A stretch of DNA of 5,139 nucleotides. Origin: Aquificaceae bacterium (GTDB lineage: Bacteria > Aquificota > Aquificia > Aquificales > Aquificaceae). The notes beneath the pieces are model-generated. The model worked only from the letters and a program-made list of their open reading frames with translations. It had not been told where the DNA came from and did no database searches. Shown here piece after piece: positions 1 to 5,139 of this stretch (positions are counted from its first letter, which is position 1; every line of letters begins with the position of its first letter). Made by a program: the position numbers and the translations under genes. The DNA lies in assembly GCA_026982025.1 (NCBI GenBank), contig JALSHX010000053.1:1-5139 (forward strand), given 5' to 3'.

Positions 1-346
1 GCTGGCCTATGCGGTGCACATAAAGAGGCACATAGATCCAGACAGAGCCTATGAATCACTCAAAGCAATTCACACCGCCTTCAGGGAGCAGTTCTTCACC
101 GAGAGGCTTTATCACAATGTATTGGCAAAGGGTTATTTAAGCTACTCAAAGATTCTCCTCACGGTGGGTGAAAAGCAGTTAATTGATGGTGTGGTTAACG
201 GGGTTGCTCAAATAACCCAGTCGGTGGGACAGGGGCTGAAATTCCTTCAGTCGGGTAAATTGAACCTTTACGCCCTCGGGCTTGCGGGAGGTTCCCTTAT
301 ACTTGTTGCAATTCTCTTTTCCCTCATAATTGCAGGAGGAGGCTGA
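1..346 (+). CDS. nuoL: NADH-quinone oxidoreductase subunit L, C-terminal fragment (5' end outside window)
   Basis: This is the last 114 residues of the largest antiporter-like subunit of respiratory complex I, an inner-membrane proton-pumping protein. The reading frame is open from base 2 to the TGA at 344-346, and the true start lies upstream of the window. The fragment carries the family's C-terminal region: a segment around residues 20-50 corresponding to the part where the long lateral amphipathic helix of NuoL lies, the conserved LIDGVVNG motif at fragment residues 60-67 (seen in most NuoL proteins as LIDGLVNG), the 'LQSGKLNLYAL' stretch, and a final membrane helix at about residues 90-111. 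This C-terminal extension is absent from NuoM and NuoN and supports L rather than another antiporter homologue. The nuoM and nuoN genes directly downstream support the call. The terminal Gly-Gly-Gly is encoded by the ribosome binding site of nuoM. The proton-channel residues lie outside the window and could not be checked. Confidence 0.95.
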   Translation, partial: LAYAVHIKRHIDPDRAYESLKAIHTAFREQFFTERLYHNVLAKGYLSYSKILLTVGEKQLIDGVVNGVAQITQSVGQGLKFLQSGKLNLYALGLAGGSLILVAILFSLIIAGGG

Positions 347-348
347 TG
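334..348 (+). promoter_or_regulatory. nuoM ribosome binding site and nuoL/nuoM stop-start overlap
   Basis: AGGAGGAGG at 334-342 is a strong Shine-Dalgarno sequence lying three bases before the ATG of nuoM at 346-348. The nuoL stop TGA (344-346) and this ATG share base 346 (TGATG), the classic arrangement for translational coupling. The same bases code for the last Gly residues of NuoL. Confidence 0.85.
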
Positions 349-1821
349 GAGATTTTGCTGACCGTTGCCATATTCCTTCCCCTACTCTGGGCGGGGGTTA
401 TATCCATTATCAGAAACGAGTGGATAGCAAAGGGAGGTGCGGTTGCAGTTTCTGCGGTTGTCTTCTTAATTTCACTGGTTCTTTTCCTTAACTTTGACTT
501 TTCAAAGGAAGGCTTTCAGTTCCTGACCCGGGTTGAGTGGATACCTACACTCGGCATCTCCTACCAGATCGGTGTTGACGGAATGGCAATATCGCTCATT
601 CTGATGACTGCACTCCTTTTTCTTGCGGTCTTTATCTGGTCGTGGAGGATTGAGGACAGACCCGTCCTTTACACTGCGCTATTTCTGATGCTTGAAACCG
701 CCTGTTTGGGCGTCTTCTCCGCCCTTGACTTCTTCCTCTTTTATATATTCTGGGAGGGGATGCTCATTCCCATGTACTTTATCATAGGGTTCTGGGGTCA
801 CGACAGGAAGGTTTACGCCGCCAATAAGTTCTTTATATACACCTTTTTCGGAAGCCTTTTCCTGCTTCTGGGATTGGCTTCGGTTATAGTTTACGGTTAC
901 TTCCAGAGCGGCAGTATAACCTTTGATTATCTTGAACATGCCAGAATGGGGTATCCCCTCTGGCTCCAGACGTTGGCTTTCCTGTTATTCGGAATTGGAT
1001 TTGCGGTGAAGATTCCCATGTTTCCCGTCCATACATGGCTTCCAGATGCTCACGTAGAAGCACCCACCGCAGGTTCCGTCATCCTTGCGGGCGTCCTTCT
1101 TAAAATGGGTACCTACGGCTTTGTCAGATACTCACTGCCGATGTTTCCTGAGGCAAGCGAGTACTTTGTACCACTCATCTTCACCCTCAGCGTCATAGCG
1201 GTTATATACGCTGCGATGATGGCTATTGCTCAGAATCACATAAAGAGGCTGATCGCCTACTCCTCCATATCCCACATGGGAATAGTCACTCTGGGAACCT
1301 TCGCTCTTGAACACGACGCCCTCAACGGAGCCGTTTACATGATGATCGCCCACGGTCTGTCCTCTGGTGCACTTTTCTTTGCTGCGGGATTTATTTACGA
1401 CCGGATTCACTCCTACGAGATGAATAATCTGGGGGGGCTTGCAAGGTACCTGCCAAACTTTGCCATAGCCTTTATGATTGCCGGACTTGCGGGAATAGGT
1501 CTTCCCGGACTTGCGGGATTCGTTGCCGAGTTTCTCGTTCTGCTGGGAACATTCAAGGCGCATCCGGTCTGGGCTTTCATTGCGGGAACTGGCATGATCC
1601 TCGGAGCGGGATACTTCCTTTACATGTACAAGAGGACAATGCTTGACGAGGAGCTTGTGCCCGAAGAGAGAAGGAGGAAATGGTCCCAGCTGAGGGACCT
1701 TGAACCCCACCACATACTCCCGTTTGCAATGATCCTGACCGTCGCCTTCATACTCGGCATTTATCCTAAACCTTTCGTTGACATAATGAGCCACACGGCA
1801 AGGCTTGTTTTGGGGGGTTAA
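346..1821 (+). CDS. nuoM: NADH-quinone oxidoreductase subunit M (complex I proton-pumping subunit)
   Basis: NuoM is one of three Mrp-antiporter-like membrane subunits that move protons when complex I passes electrons to quinone. The product is 491 residues, close to the usual 490-510, with about 14 membrane helices. The key charged residues of the half-channels are all present: Glu137 in FWEGMLIPMY (E. coli Glu144), Lys222 in FAVKIPMFPVHTWLPDAH (Lys234), Lys253 in LLKMGTYG (Lys265) and Glu395 in GFVAEFLVLLG (Glu407). The conserved HIKRLIAYSSISHMG segment is at residues 298-312, and a histidine follows in IAHGLSSGALFF. A charged loop at about residues 429-456 precedes the last helix. The ATG overlaps the nuoL stop and has a strong ribosome binding site, so the start is secure. 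Mrp antiporter or membrane-hydrogenase homologues share the fold, but the L-M-N gene order makes complex I by far the best reading. No missing motif or frameshift is visible. Confidence 0.98.
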   Translation: MEILLTVAIFLPLLWAGVISIIRNEWIAKGGAVAVSAVVFLISLVLFLNFDFSKEGFQFLTRVEWIPTLGISYQIGVDGMAISLILMTALLFLAVFIWSWRIEDRPVLYTALFLMLETACLGVFSALDFFLFYIFWEGMLIPMYFIIGFWGHDRKVYAANKFFIYTFFGSLFLLLGLASVIVYGYFQSGSITFDYLEHARMGYPLWLQTLAFLLFGIGFAVKIPMFPVHTWLPDAHVEAPTAGSVILAGVLLKMGTYGFVRYSLPMFPEASEYFVPLIFTLSVIAVIYAAMMAIAQNHIKRLIAYSSISHMGIVTLGTFALEHDALNGAVYMMIAHGLSSGALFFAAGFIYDRIHSYEMNNLGGLARYLPNFAIAFMIAGLAGIGLPGLAGFVAEFLVLLGTFKAHPVWAFIAGTGMILGAGYFLYMYKRTMLDEELVPEERRRKWSQLRDLEPHHILPFAMILTVAFILGIYPKPFVDIMSHTARLVLGG

Positions 1822-1827
1822 GAGGTG
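1812..1827 (+). promoter_or_regulatory. nuoN translation start region (GTG, G-run as probable Shine-Dalgarno)
   Basis: The stop of nuoM (TAA, 1819-1821) is in the same frame as nuoN, so nuoN cannot start upstream, and the GTG at 1825 is the only candidate that preserves the family N-terminus (LLPELIL). The G6 run at 1812-1817 is seven bases before the GTG and can pair with the 16S rRNA tail. A second match, AGAGGTGA (1821-1828), includes the start codon itself. Translation probably depends on coupling to nuoM. Confidence 0.6.
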
Positions 1828-3225
1828 AACTGGAACGCACTCCTTCCCGAACTTATCCTGTCGGCGGGAATTCTTGTAATCTTCTTTCTTGAGCTGATCC
1901 TTAAAGAGAAGTATTACAAGACCCTTTCCCTTCTTGGGTTCATAACGGTGGTTGCTTCAGCCTTTTCAATCTTTTACGTTCATTATCCAGCAACAACACT
2001 TCTGGGCGGCTTTACCGTTTCGGGTTTTAGCCTCCTTGCAAAGTTTATTCTTCTCGCTGTTACGGGACTCGTTTTGATCTCTTCCTACGATTTTTTCTCA
2101 AATAAGGACTCTGTCTACAGCGAAATTCCCTACCTTTACCTCATTGCACTTCTGGGTTTCATGTTTATGCTCTCTTCGGGCAACCTCGCCATTATTTTCG
2201 TTGGTCTTGAGCTTGCATCAATAACCATGTACATCCTTGTGGGACTTCTCAGAAGGGAGTACCTCTCCAAGGAGGGGGCTTACAAGTATCTCGTGATCGG
2301 CACTGCGGGGACTTCCATGTATGTCCTCGGGTCCGCTCTTATTTACGGATCAACGGGCTCCCTTGCGGTTAAAAGTCTCGGCTCAAAGGACCCCATCTTT
2401 GCCTTCGGAGTTCTCTTTTTGATCTTTGCCCTTGCCCTTAAGGTTTCTGCCGTTCCCTTTCACTTCTGGACGCCCGACGCATACGAGGGAGCTCCCACTC
2501 CCACAACATCCTTTCTTGCTACGGTTCCAAAAATAGCCTTTTACTTCCTTCTCGTGAAACTGACCCTTTACCTTTTCTCCGCTCTGCCATCTTGGAAGAT
2601 TATTGTAGCGGTGGTTGCAATCGCATCCATGTTCTACGGAAACTTCATGGCTTACGCCCAGAGAAGCGTAAAGAGATTGCTCGCCTATTCTTCCATTGCC
2701 CATGCGGGCTACTTTGTTCTCGCCTTGACCTCCGTTGACCTTCTGCTCATGAGTGCCCTTCTCTTTTATGTAGTTGTTTACGCGGTTGCAACCCTCGGTG
2801 CATTCACAGTTCTTTCTGTTCTTGAGAAGAAAGAAGGCTGGAGCCATCACTTTCTTGATTTCAAGGGTCTCTTCAGGGAACATCCTTACCTTTCATCAGC
2901 CCTTGCCCTCTTTCTTTTTGCTCTCATCGGAATTCCTCCTATGGCGGTCTTCGTGGGCAAACTGAGTATTTTTATGGGATTGGTAAAGAACGATCTCTTA
3001 ATATTCGCCATTGCCTTTGCCGTTGCGAGCATTATATCGGCGGGATACTACCTGAAGGTTATTGTTTACATGTTTCTGCATCCGCGGGAAAGAGCGATGG
3101 CTCCTGCGAGAGTGTCCGCTGGAGAGTCCTTCACCCTTATGCTGACGGGTGTTCTTATCCTCCTGCTTGGCATTTTCCCCGGCTTTTTGATGGACTGGAT
3201 CAGGTTCACTCTCTTTCACGAATGA
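1825..3225 (+). CDS. nuoN: NADH-quinone oxidoreductase subunit N (complex I proton-pumping subunit)
   Basis: NuoN is the antiporter-like subunit nearest the hydrophilic arm of complex I and contributes one proton channel. The product is 466 residues, slightly shorter than the 485 of E. coli but normal for the family, with about 14 membrane helices. The channel residues are present: Glu129 in FVGLELASITMYIL (E. coli Glu133), Lys206 in ALKVSAVPFHFWTPDAYEGA (Lys217), Lys236 in ATVPKIAFYF (Lys247) and Lys379 in FVGKLSIF, where NuoN has lysine in place of the glutamate of NuoM (Lys395). The PDAYEGAPTPTTSFLA signature at residues 217-232 is diagnostic for N over M or L, and KRLLAYSSIAHAGY is at 283-296. 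It begins with GTG three bases after the nuoM stop and ends 14 bases before dxr. No key residue is missing, so this should be a working subunit. Confidence 0.98.
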   Translation: MNWNALLPELILSAGILVIFFLELILKEKYYKTLSLLGFITVVASAFSIFYVHYPATTLLGGFTVSGFSLLAKFILLAVTGLVLISSYDFFSNKDSVYSEIPYLYLIALLGFMFMLSSGNLAIIFVGLELASITMYILVGLLRREYLSKEGAYKYLVIGTAGTSMYVLGSALIYGSTGSLAVKSLGSKDPIFAFGVLFLIFALALKVSAVPFHFWTPDAYEGAPTPTTSFLATVPKIAFYFLLVKLTLYLFSALPSWKIIVAVVAIASMFYGNFMAYAQRSVKRLLAYSSIAHAGYFVLALTSVDLLLMSALLFYVVVYAVATLGAFTVLSVLEKKEGWSHHFLDFKGLFREHPYLSSALALFLFALIGIPPMAVFVGKLSIFMGLVKNDLLIFAIAFAVASIISAGYYLKVIVYMFLHPRERAMAPARVSAGESFTLMLTGVLILLLGIFPGFLMDWIRFTLFHE

Positions 3226-3234
3226 TTTAGATTT

Positions 3235-3242
3235 AGGAGATG
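3235..3242 (+). promoter_or_regulatory. dxr ribosome binding site abutting the start codon
   Basis: AGGAG at 3235-3239 touches the ATG at 3240-3242 with no spacer, whereas a spacer of several bases is usual. An in-frame TAG at 3234-3236 excludes any earlier start, and a later start would remove the first strand of the NADPH-binding fold. The ATG is therefore fixed. Efficient initiation may rely on ribosomes arriving from the nuoN stop 14 bases upstream. Confidence 0.6.
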
Positions 3243-4391
3243 ATACGTCTTGCGGTTCTTGGATCAACGGGCTCCATAGGTCGTCAGACCCTTGAGGTTG
3301 CGGAATGGTTCAGGGGTGAGGTGGAGATTGTTTCCCTCCTTGCGGGGCGACCGTCCGAGAATCTTCTGGAACAGGCGAAAAAGTGGAAACCCAGATTGGT
3401 GGCTACCGCCCTTGAGGCGGACAGGGAGTGGATTAGGAATCTTCCCCCTGAGACGGTGTACCTCTTCGGTGAAGAGGGGATTGAGGCCTGCATTGAGACG
3501 GCGGACAGGGTAATGAACGCCGTTTCGGGTGTTCACGGAATAAAGCCCGCCTACCTTACCCTTAAGAAGGGCAAGATGCTCCTTGCTTCCAACAAGGAGT
3601 CAATTATCTGCCTCGGAGAGATAATGGAGTTCCAGAGCAGGAATGTTATTCCCGTTGACAGCGAGCACAACGCCCTCTTTCAGATACTTCAGGAATTAGG
3701 CAAAGAGGATGTTAAGTTCGTTTACCTCACCGCTTCCGGCGGTCCTTTCAGAAACTCAAGTATTGAGGAGATGAGGAGGGCAACGCCCCAAGAGGCTCTC
3801 AACCACCCGCGGTGGAACATGGGATCAAAGATAACCGTTGATTCCGCAACACTCATGAATAAGGGATTTGAGATGCTTGAGGCTAAAAATCTCTTTGACC
3901 TTGACCTTGACAGCATTAAGGTGGTTATTCATCCCCAGAGCACCGTTCACGGTATTGTGGTTTTAAAGGACGGCTCGCTCCTTATGCACTCCTCAAGGAC
4001 CGACATGAGGATTCCCATCCAGCACGCACTCTTTTATCCGGACAGGAAGGACACTCCTCTCGGCACACCTCAGCCCACGGAGCTTTCACCTCTGACCTTT
4101 GAGGAGGTTGACACCGAAAAGTTCAGGTCCCTGTACTTAGCAAGGTGGACCGGAGAAATGGGAGGTGCTTATGTCCCCGCCCTCGTCGGTGCTGATGAGG
4201 AGGCTGTAAAGCTCTTTCTTGAAGAGAGGATCGGTTTTGTGGACATAACGAACCTCATTGAGGAGGTCCTTTCATCAGTAACCTTTGACCCGCCTAACTC
4301 GGTTGACGAAATTCTTGAGATAGTCGGGTGGGCAAGGCAAAAGGCAGGGGAGATTGCTCTCGGAACTTACTCCTCGGGCGGAACATCGTGA
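3240..4391 (+). CDS. dxr: 1-deoxy-D-xylulose 5-phosphate reductoisomerase (MEP isoprenoid pathway)
   Basis: Dxr (IspC) is a cytosolic enzyme that rearranges and reduces 1-deoxy-D-xylulose 5-phosphate to 2-C-methyl-D-erythritol 4-phosphate using NADPH and a divalent metal, the first committed step of the MEP route to isoprenoids. The 383-residue product has the usual length. It shows the NADPH-binding GSTGSIG at residues 8-14, ASNKES at 116-121 with Lys119, the metal ligands Asp140 and Glu142 in PVDSEHNALFQ, SGGPFR at 166-171, and the active-site flap and substrate residues His189, Trp192 and Met194 in HPRWNMGSK. Ser202, Asn207, Lys208 and the third metal ligand Glu211 follow in DSATLMNKGFE, then HPQS at 231-234. 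The C-terminal helical domain follows Trp303. All residues expected for catalysis are present. It lies 14 bases after nuoN on the same strand, probably in one transcript. Its last eight codons overlap the convergent flavoprotein gene by 25 bases. Confidence 0.99.
   Translation: MIRLAVLGSTGSIGRQTLEVAEWFRGEVEIVSLLAGRPSENLLEQAKKWKPRLVATALEADREWIRNLPPETVYLFGEEGIEACIETADRVMNAVSGVHGIKPAYLTLKKGKMLLASNKESIICLGEIMEFQSRNVIPVDSEHNALFQILQELGKEDVKFVYLTASGGPFRNSSIEEMRRATPQEALNHPRWNMGSKITVDSATLMNKGFEMLEAKNLFDLDLDSIKVVIHPQSTVHGIVVLKDGSLLMHSSRTDMRIPIQHALFYPDRKDTPLGTPQPTELSPLTFEEVDTEKFRSLYLARWTGEMGGAYVPALVGADEEAVKLFLEERIGFVDITNLIEEVLSSVTFDPPNSVDEILEIVGWARQKAGEIALGTYSSGGTS
4367..4391. other. tail-to-tail overlap of dxr and the flavoprotein gene (25 bp)
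   Basis: The dxr stop TGA is at 4389-4391 on the + strand. The stop TAA of the - strand flavoprotein gene reads as TTA at 4367-4369. The two coding regions share 25 bases, covering dxr residues 376-383 and the last flavoprotein residues (HDVPPEE). There is no room here for a separate terminator for either gene, and no hairpin followed by a T-run is visible in the shared segment. Confidence 0.85.
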
Positions 4392-4975
4392 ATCACTACC
4401 CTCTTGCCCGCCCACTCCGAAAGGATGTTTACAGCAACCTGAACGCCCGTCCCTGCGGCGGCGGTAAACATTGAAACGGCACCAGCAAGAAGCCCGACAA
4501 CCCACAAACCTTCCCTTATCTTGAAGTTGCCGTCGTGGTGGATCATGACCCTCCCCGGTTTGGGAGAGTACGGATTATCAACCACTTTAACACCCTCAAC
4601 TTCTATATCAAATCGGTGAAAGCCCGTTGCAATAACCACGTGCTTGCCTGTGTACTCGGTCCCCTTCTCGGTGATAACCCTGAAGTTTCCCTTTTCTCCT
4701 TCAATTTTTACTGCTCTTTCCTCGGAGAATTCGGCGCCCCCGAAGGACTCAATCTGCCTCCTGAGAATTTGAAGCATCTCTTTTCCCGTGGTGTTTTGGG
4801 GGACCCCCGGGACATTTTTAAAGAGTGCCCTGTTCATATCGGACCTTCCAGTGTCAAGGACGATATACTTTCTGTTCTCAGCCCACTCCCAGCCCCTTCC
4901 TCTGGCAGAAACGAGAGTGAGGGCACAGGAAAGACCGCCGGCACCACCTCCGATAATGATGACATCGTAATGCAT
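4367..4975 (-). CDS. Small thioredoxin-reductase-like FAD-dependent oxidoreductase, no NADPH domain
   Basis: This 202-residue protein resembles the FAD-binding half of thioredoxin reductases. The N-terminus has the dinucleotide-binding fold (VIIIGGGAGG, residues 5-14), an acidic residue ending the second strand (Asp41 in IVLDTG), a NVPGVP loop at 54-59 like the NFPGFP of thioredoxin reductase, and the VVIATG motif at 113-118. The C-terminal FAD segment is EGLWVVG at 155-161 followed by AAAGTGVQVAVNI at 172-184. The stretch between, about 35 residues, is far too short for the NADPH domain of true thioredoxin reductases (about 310 residues in all), and there is no CxxC. The usual Asp after the C-terminal Gly (GD motif) is Leu162. 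The loop after the first helix is longer than usual and rich in Arg/Trp. The ATG is the only plausible start, because an in-frame TAA lies three codons upstream. Substrate and electron partner are unknown. It is intact and looks like a small family of its own rather than a decayed gene. Confidence 0.85.
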   Translation of the reverse strand: MHYDVIIIGGGAGGLSCALTLVSARGRGWEWAENRKYIVLDTGRSDMNRALFKNVPGVPQNTTGKEMLQILRRQIESFGGAEFSEERAVKIEGEKGNFRVITEKGTEYTGKHVVIATGFHRFDIEVEGVKVVDNPYSPKPGRVMIHHDGNFKIREGLWVVGLLAGAVSMFTAAAGTGVQVAVNILSEWAGKRVVIHDVPPEE

Positions 4976-4980
4976 GGATA

Positions 4981-4986
4981 ATTATC
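4981..4986 (-). promoter_or_regulatory. Possible -10 element for a leaderless flavoprotein mRNA
   Basis: On the - strand GATAAT, matching TATAAT at five of six positions, ends five bases before the ATG at 4975. Transcription would then begin at or next to the A of the start codon, and no Shine-Dalgarno sequence is visible upstream. No convincing -35 hexamer is present, as the expected position falls inside the GC-rich hairpin. The call is tentative because short AT-rich matches arise by chance. Confidence 0.3.
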
Positions 4987-4999
4987 TTACCGAAACTTA

Positions 5000-5027
5000 A
5001 AAGCGGGGGAAACCCCCCGCTTTATTT
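5000..5027. terminator. Bidirectional intrinsic terminator
   Basis: AAAGCGGGGG (5000-5009) pairs perfectly with CCCCCGCTTT (5014-5023) around a four-base loop, giving a 10-bp GC-rich stem. On the + strand it is followed by ATTTACTTT, and on the - strand the stem runs out into TTTTAAGTTT, so it could act in both directions. In the - direction it begins two bases after the stop of the sorting-signal gene and probably ends that transcript. In the + direction it is the first clear terminator after dxr. The T-tracts are interrupted, so its strength is uncertain. Confidence 0.75.
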
Positions 5028-5139
5028 ACTTTGACTTGATCCTCCTGAGAAGGTATAGTGACAGGATCATCGTGAGTATAGTCGGGAGTGAAGGTGAACC
5101 CGTATTACAACCACCTCCGCCACCCCCTCCGGCTCCTCC
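5026..5139 (-). CDS. C-terminal end of a secreted protein with a Cys-containing CTERM sorting signal (5' part outside window)
   Basis: Reading the - strand from the window edge gives 37 residues and a TAA at 5026-5028. The residues are a Gly-rich run (GGAGGGGGGG), Cys11, a short NTGSPSLP linker, a hydrophobic segment of about 13 residues (TILTMILSLYLL) and a basic tail (RRIKSK). Gly-rich region, single Cys, short membrane span and terminal Arg/Lys cluster is the architecture of the Synerg-CTERM, JDVT-CTERM and MYXO-CTERM sorting domains. These are known or predicted to be cut by dedicated intramembrane proteases of the CPBP (glutamic-type) family, with the Cys as the probable processing or lipidation site. 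The parent protein is therefore inferred to be exported and surface-anchored; its body, function and length cannot be seen. The stop sits two bases before a terminator hairpin, which supports a real gene end. Alternatives are GlyGly-CTERM (rhombosortase type, which lacks the Cys) or an ordinary C-terminal membrane anchor. Confidence 0.75.
   Translation of the reverse strand, partial: GGAGGGGGGGCNTGSPSLPTILTMILSLYLLRRIKSK

Noticed and set aside
1431..1437. G7 homopolymer in nuoM as a possible phase-variation tract
   Set aside because: It encodes a conserved Gly-Gly (NNLGGLAR) in an essential-type respiratory subunit, and the run is short. There is no reason to expect switching, though a sequencing error there would be possible.
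1132..1794. Long - strand open frame of 220 codons inside nuoM
   Set aside because: It is fully antisense to conserved nuoM sequence. Its translation is polar, rich in His/Ser/Lys and without any recognisable motif, as expected from the reverse frame of a hydrophobic membrane protein.
2348..2362. 15-base direct repeat GGATCAACGGGCTCC shared with dxr near 3260
   Set aside because: In both places it encodes Gly-Ser-Thr-Gly-Ser with the same codons. In dxr it is the NADPH-binding loop and in nuoN an unrelated loop, so this is most simply coincidence from shared codon preference rather than recombination.
2383..2883. Long - strand open frame of 166 codons inside nuoN
   Set aside because: It is antisense to the conserved channel region of nuoN, with low-complexity charged composition, no motif and no independent start signal.
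346..3225. NuoM/NuoN as Mrp antiporter or membrane-bound hydrogenase subunits
   Set aside because: The L-M-N order, the NuoL-type C-terminal extension and the NuoN-specific PDAYEGAPTP motif and channel lysine (Lys379) fit complex I better.
4535..4981. + strand open frame of 148 codons opposite the flavoprotein gene
   Set aside because: The - strand frame has clear FAD-binding motifs, while this one has none and no ribosome binding site. It is the shadow frame.

Overview
The window looks like a piece of a chromosome from a thermophilic, chemolithoautotroph-like bacterium. Arginine is often AGG/AGA and isoleucine often ATA, genes are tightly packed, and the proteins have the compact, charged look common in Aquificota. 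A member of that phylum is my best guess. This is an inference from codon use and gene style, because no rRNA or other decisive marker is present.

Layout. On the + strand, bases 1-4391 are one uninterrupted gene train: the C-terminal end of nuoL, then complete nuoM and nuoN (the three antiporter-like proton-pumping subunits of respiratory complex I), then dxr, which encodes 1-deoxy-D-xylulose 5-phosphate reductoisomerase, the first committed enzyme of the MEP isoprenoid pathway. The junctions are a 1-base stop/start overlap (nuoL/nuoM), a 3-base gap (nuoM/nuoN) and a 14-base gap (nuoN/dxr), so co-transcription and translational coupling are likely. On the - strand, a 202-residue thioredoxin-reductase-like flavoprotein (4367-4975) converges on dxr and overlaps its last 25 bases. 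It keeps the FAD-binding half of the fold but lacks the NADPH domain and the CxxC redox centre. A 10-bp GC-rich hairpin (5000-5023) follows. Beyond it is the 3' end of another - strand gene (5026-5139). Its 37 visible residues are a Gly-rich stretch, a single Cys, a short hydrophobic segment and a basic tail, which is the architecture of the Synerg-CTERM/JDVT-CTERM/MYXO-CTERM class of C-terminal protein-sorting signals. This last gene is too short for ordinary ORF calling.

How the genes fit together. nuoLMN build the proton-translocating arm of a quinone-reducing complex, and dxr feeds isoprenoid synthesis, which supplies quinone side chains, so the linkage makes physiological sense. The - strand flavoprotein has no proven link to either. 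The only + strand hairpin seen after dxr lies beyond the flavoprotein gene, so the nuo-dxr transcript may run antisense through all of it. The core genes are ordinary. The items worth a second look are the truncated sorting-signal protein, the one-domain flavoprotein and the convergent overlap. There is no gene-free stretch longer than about 50 bases, and no RNA gene, CRISPR array or insertion sequence was seen.
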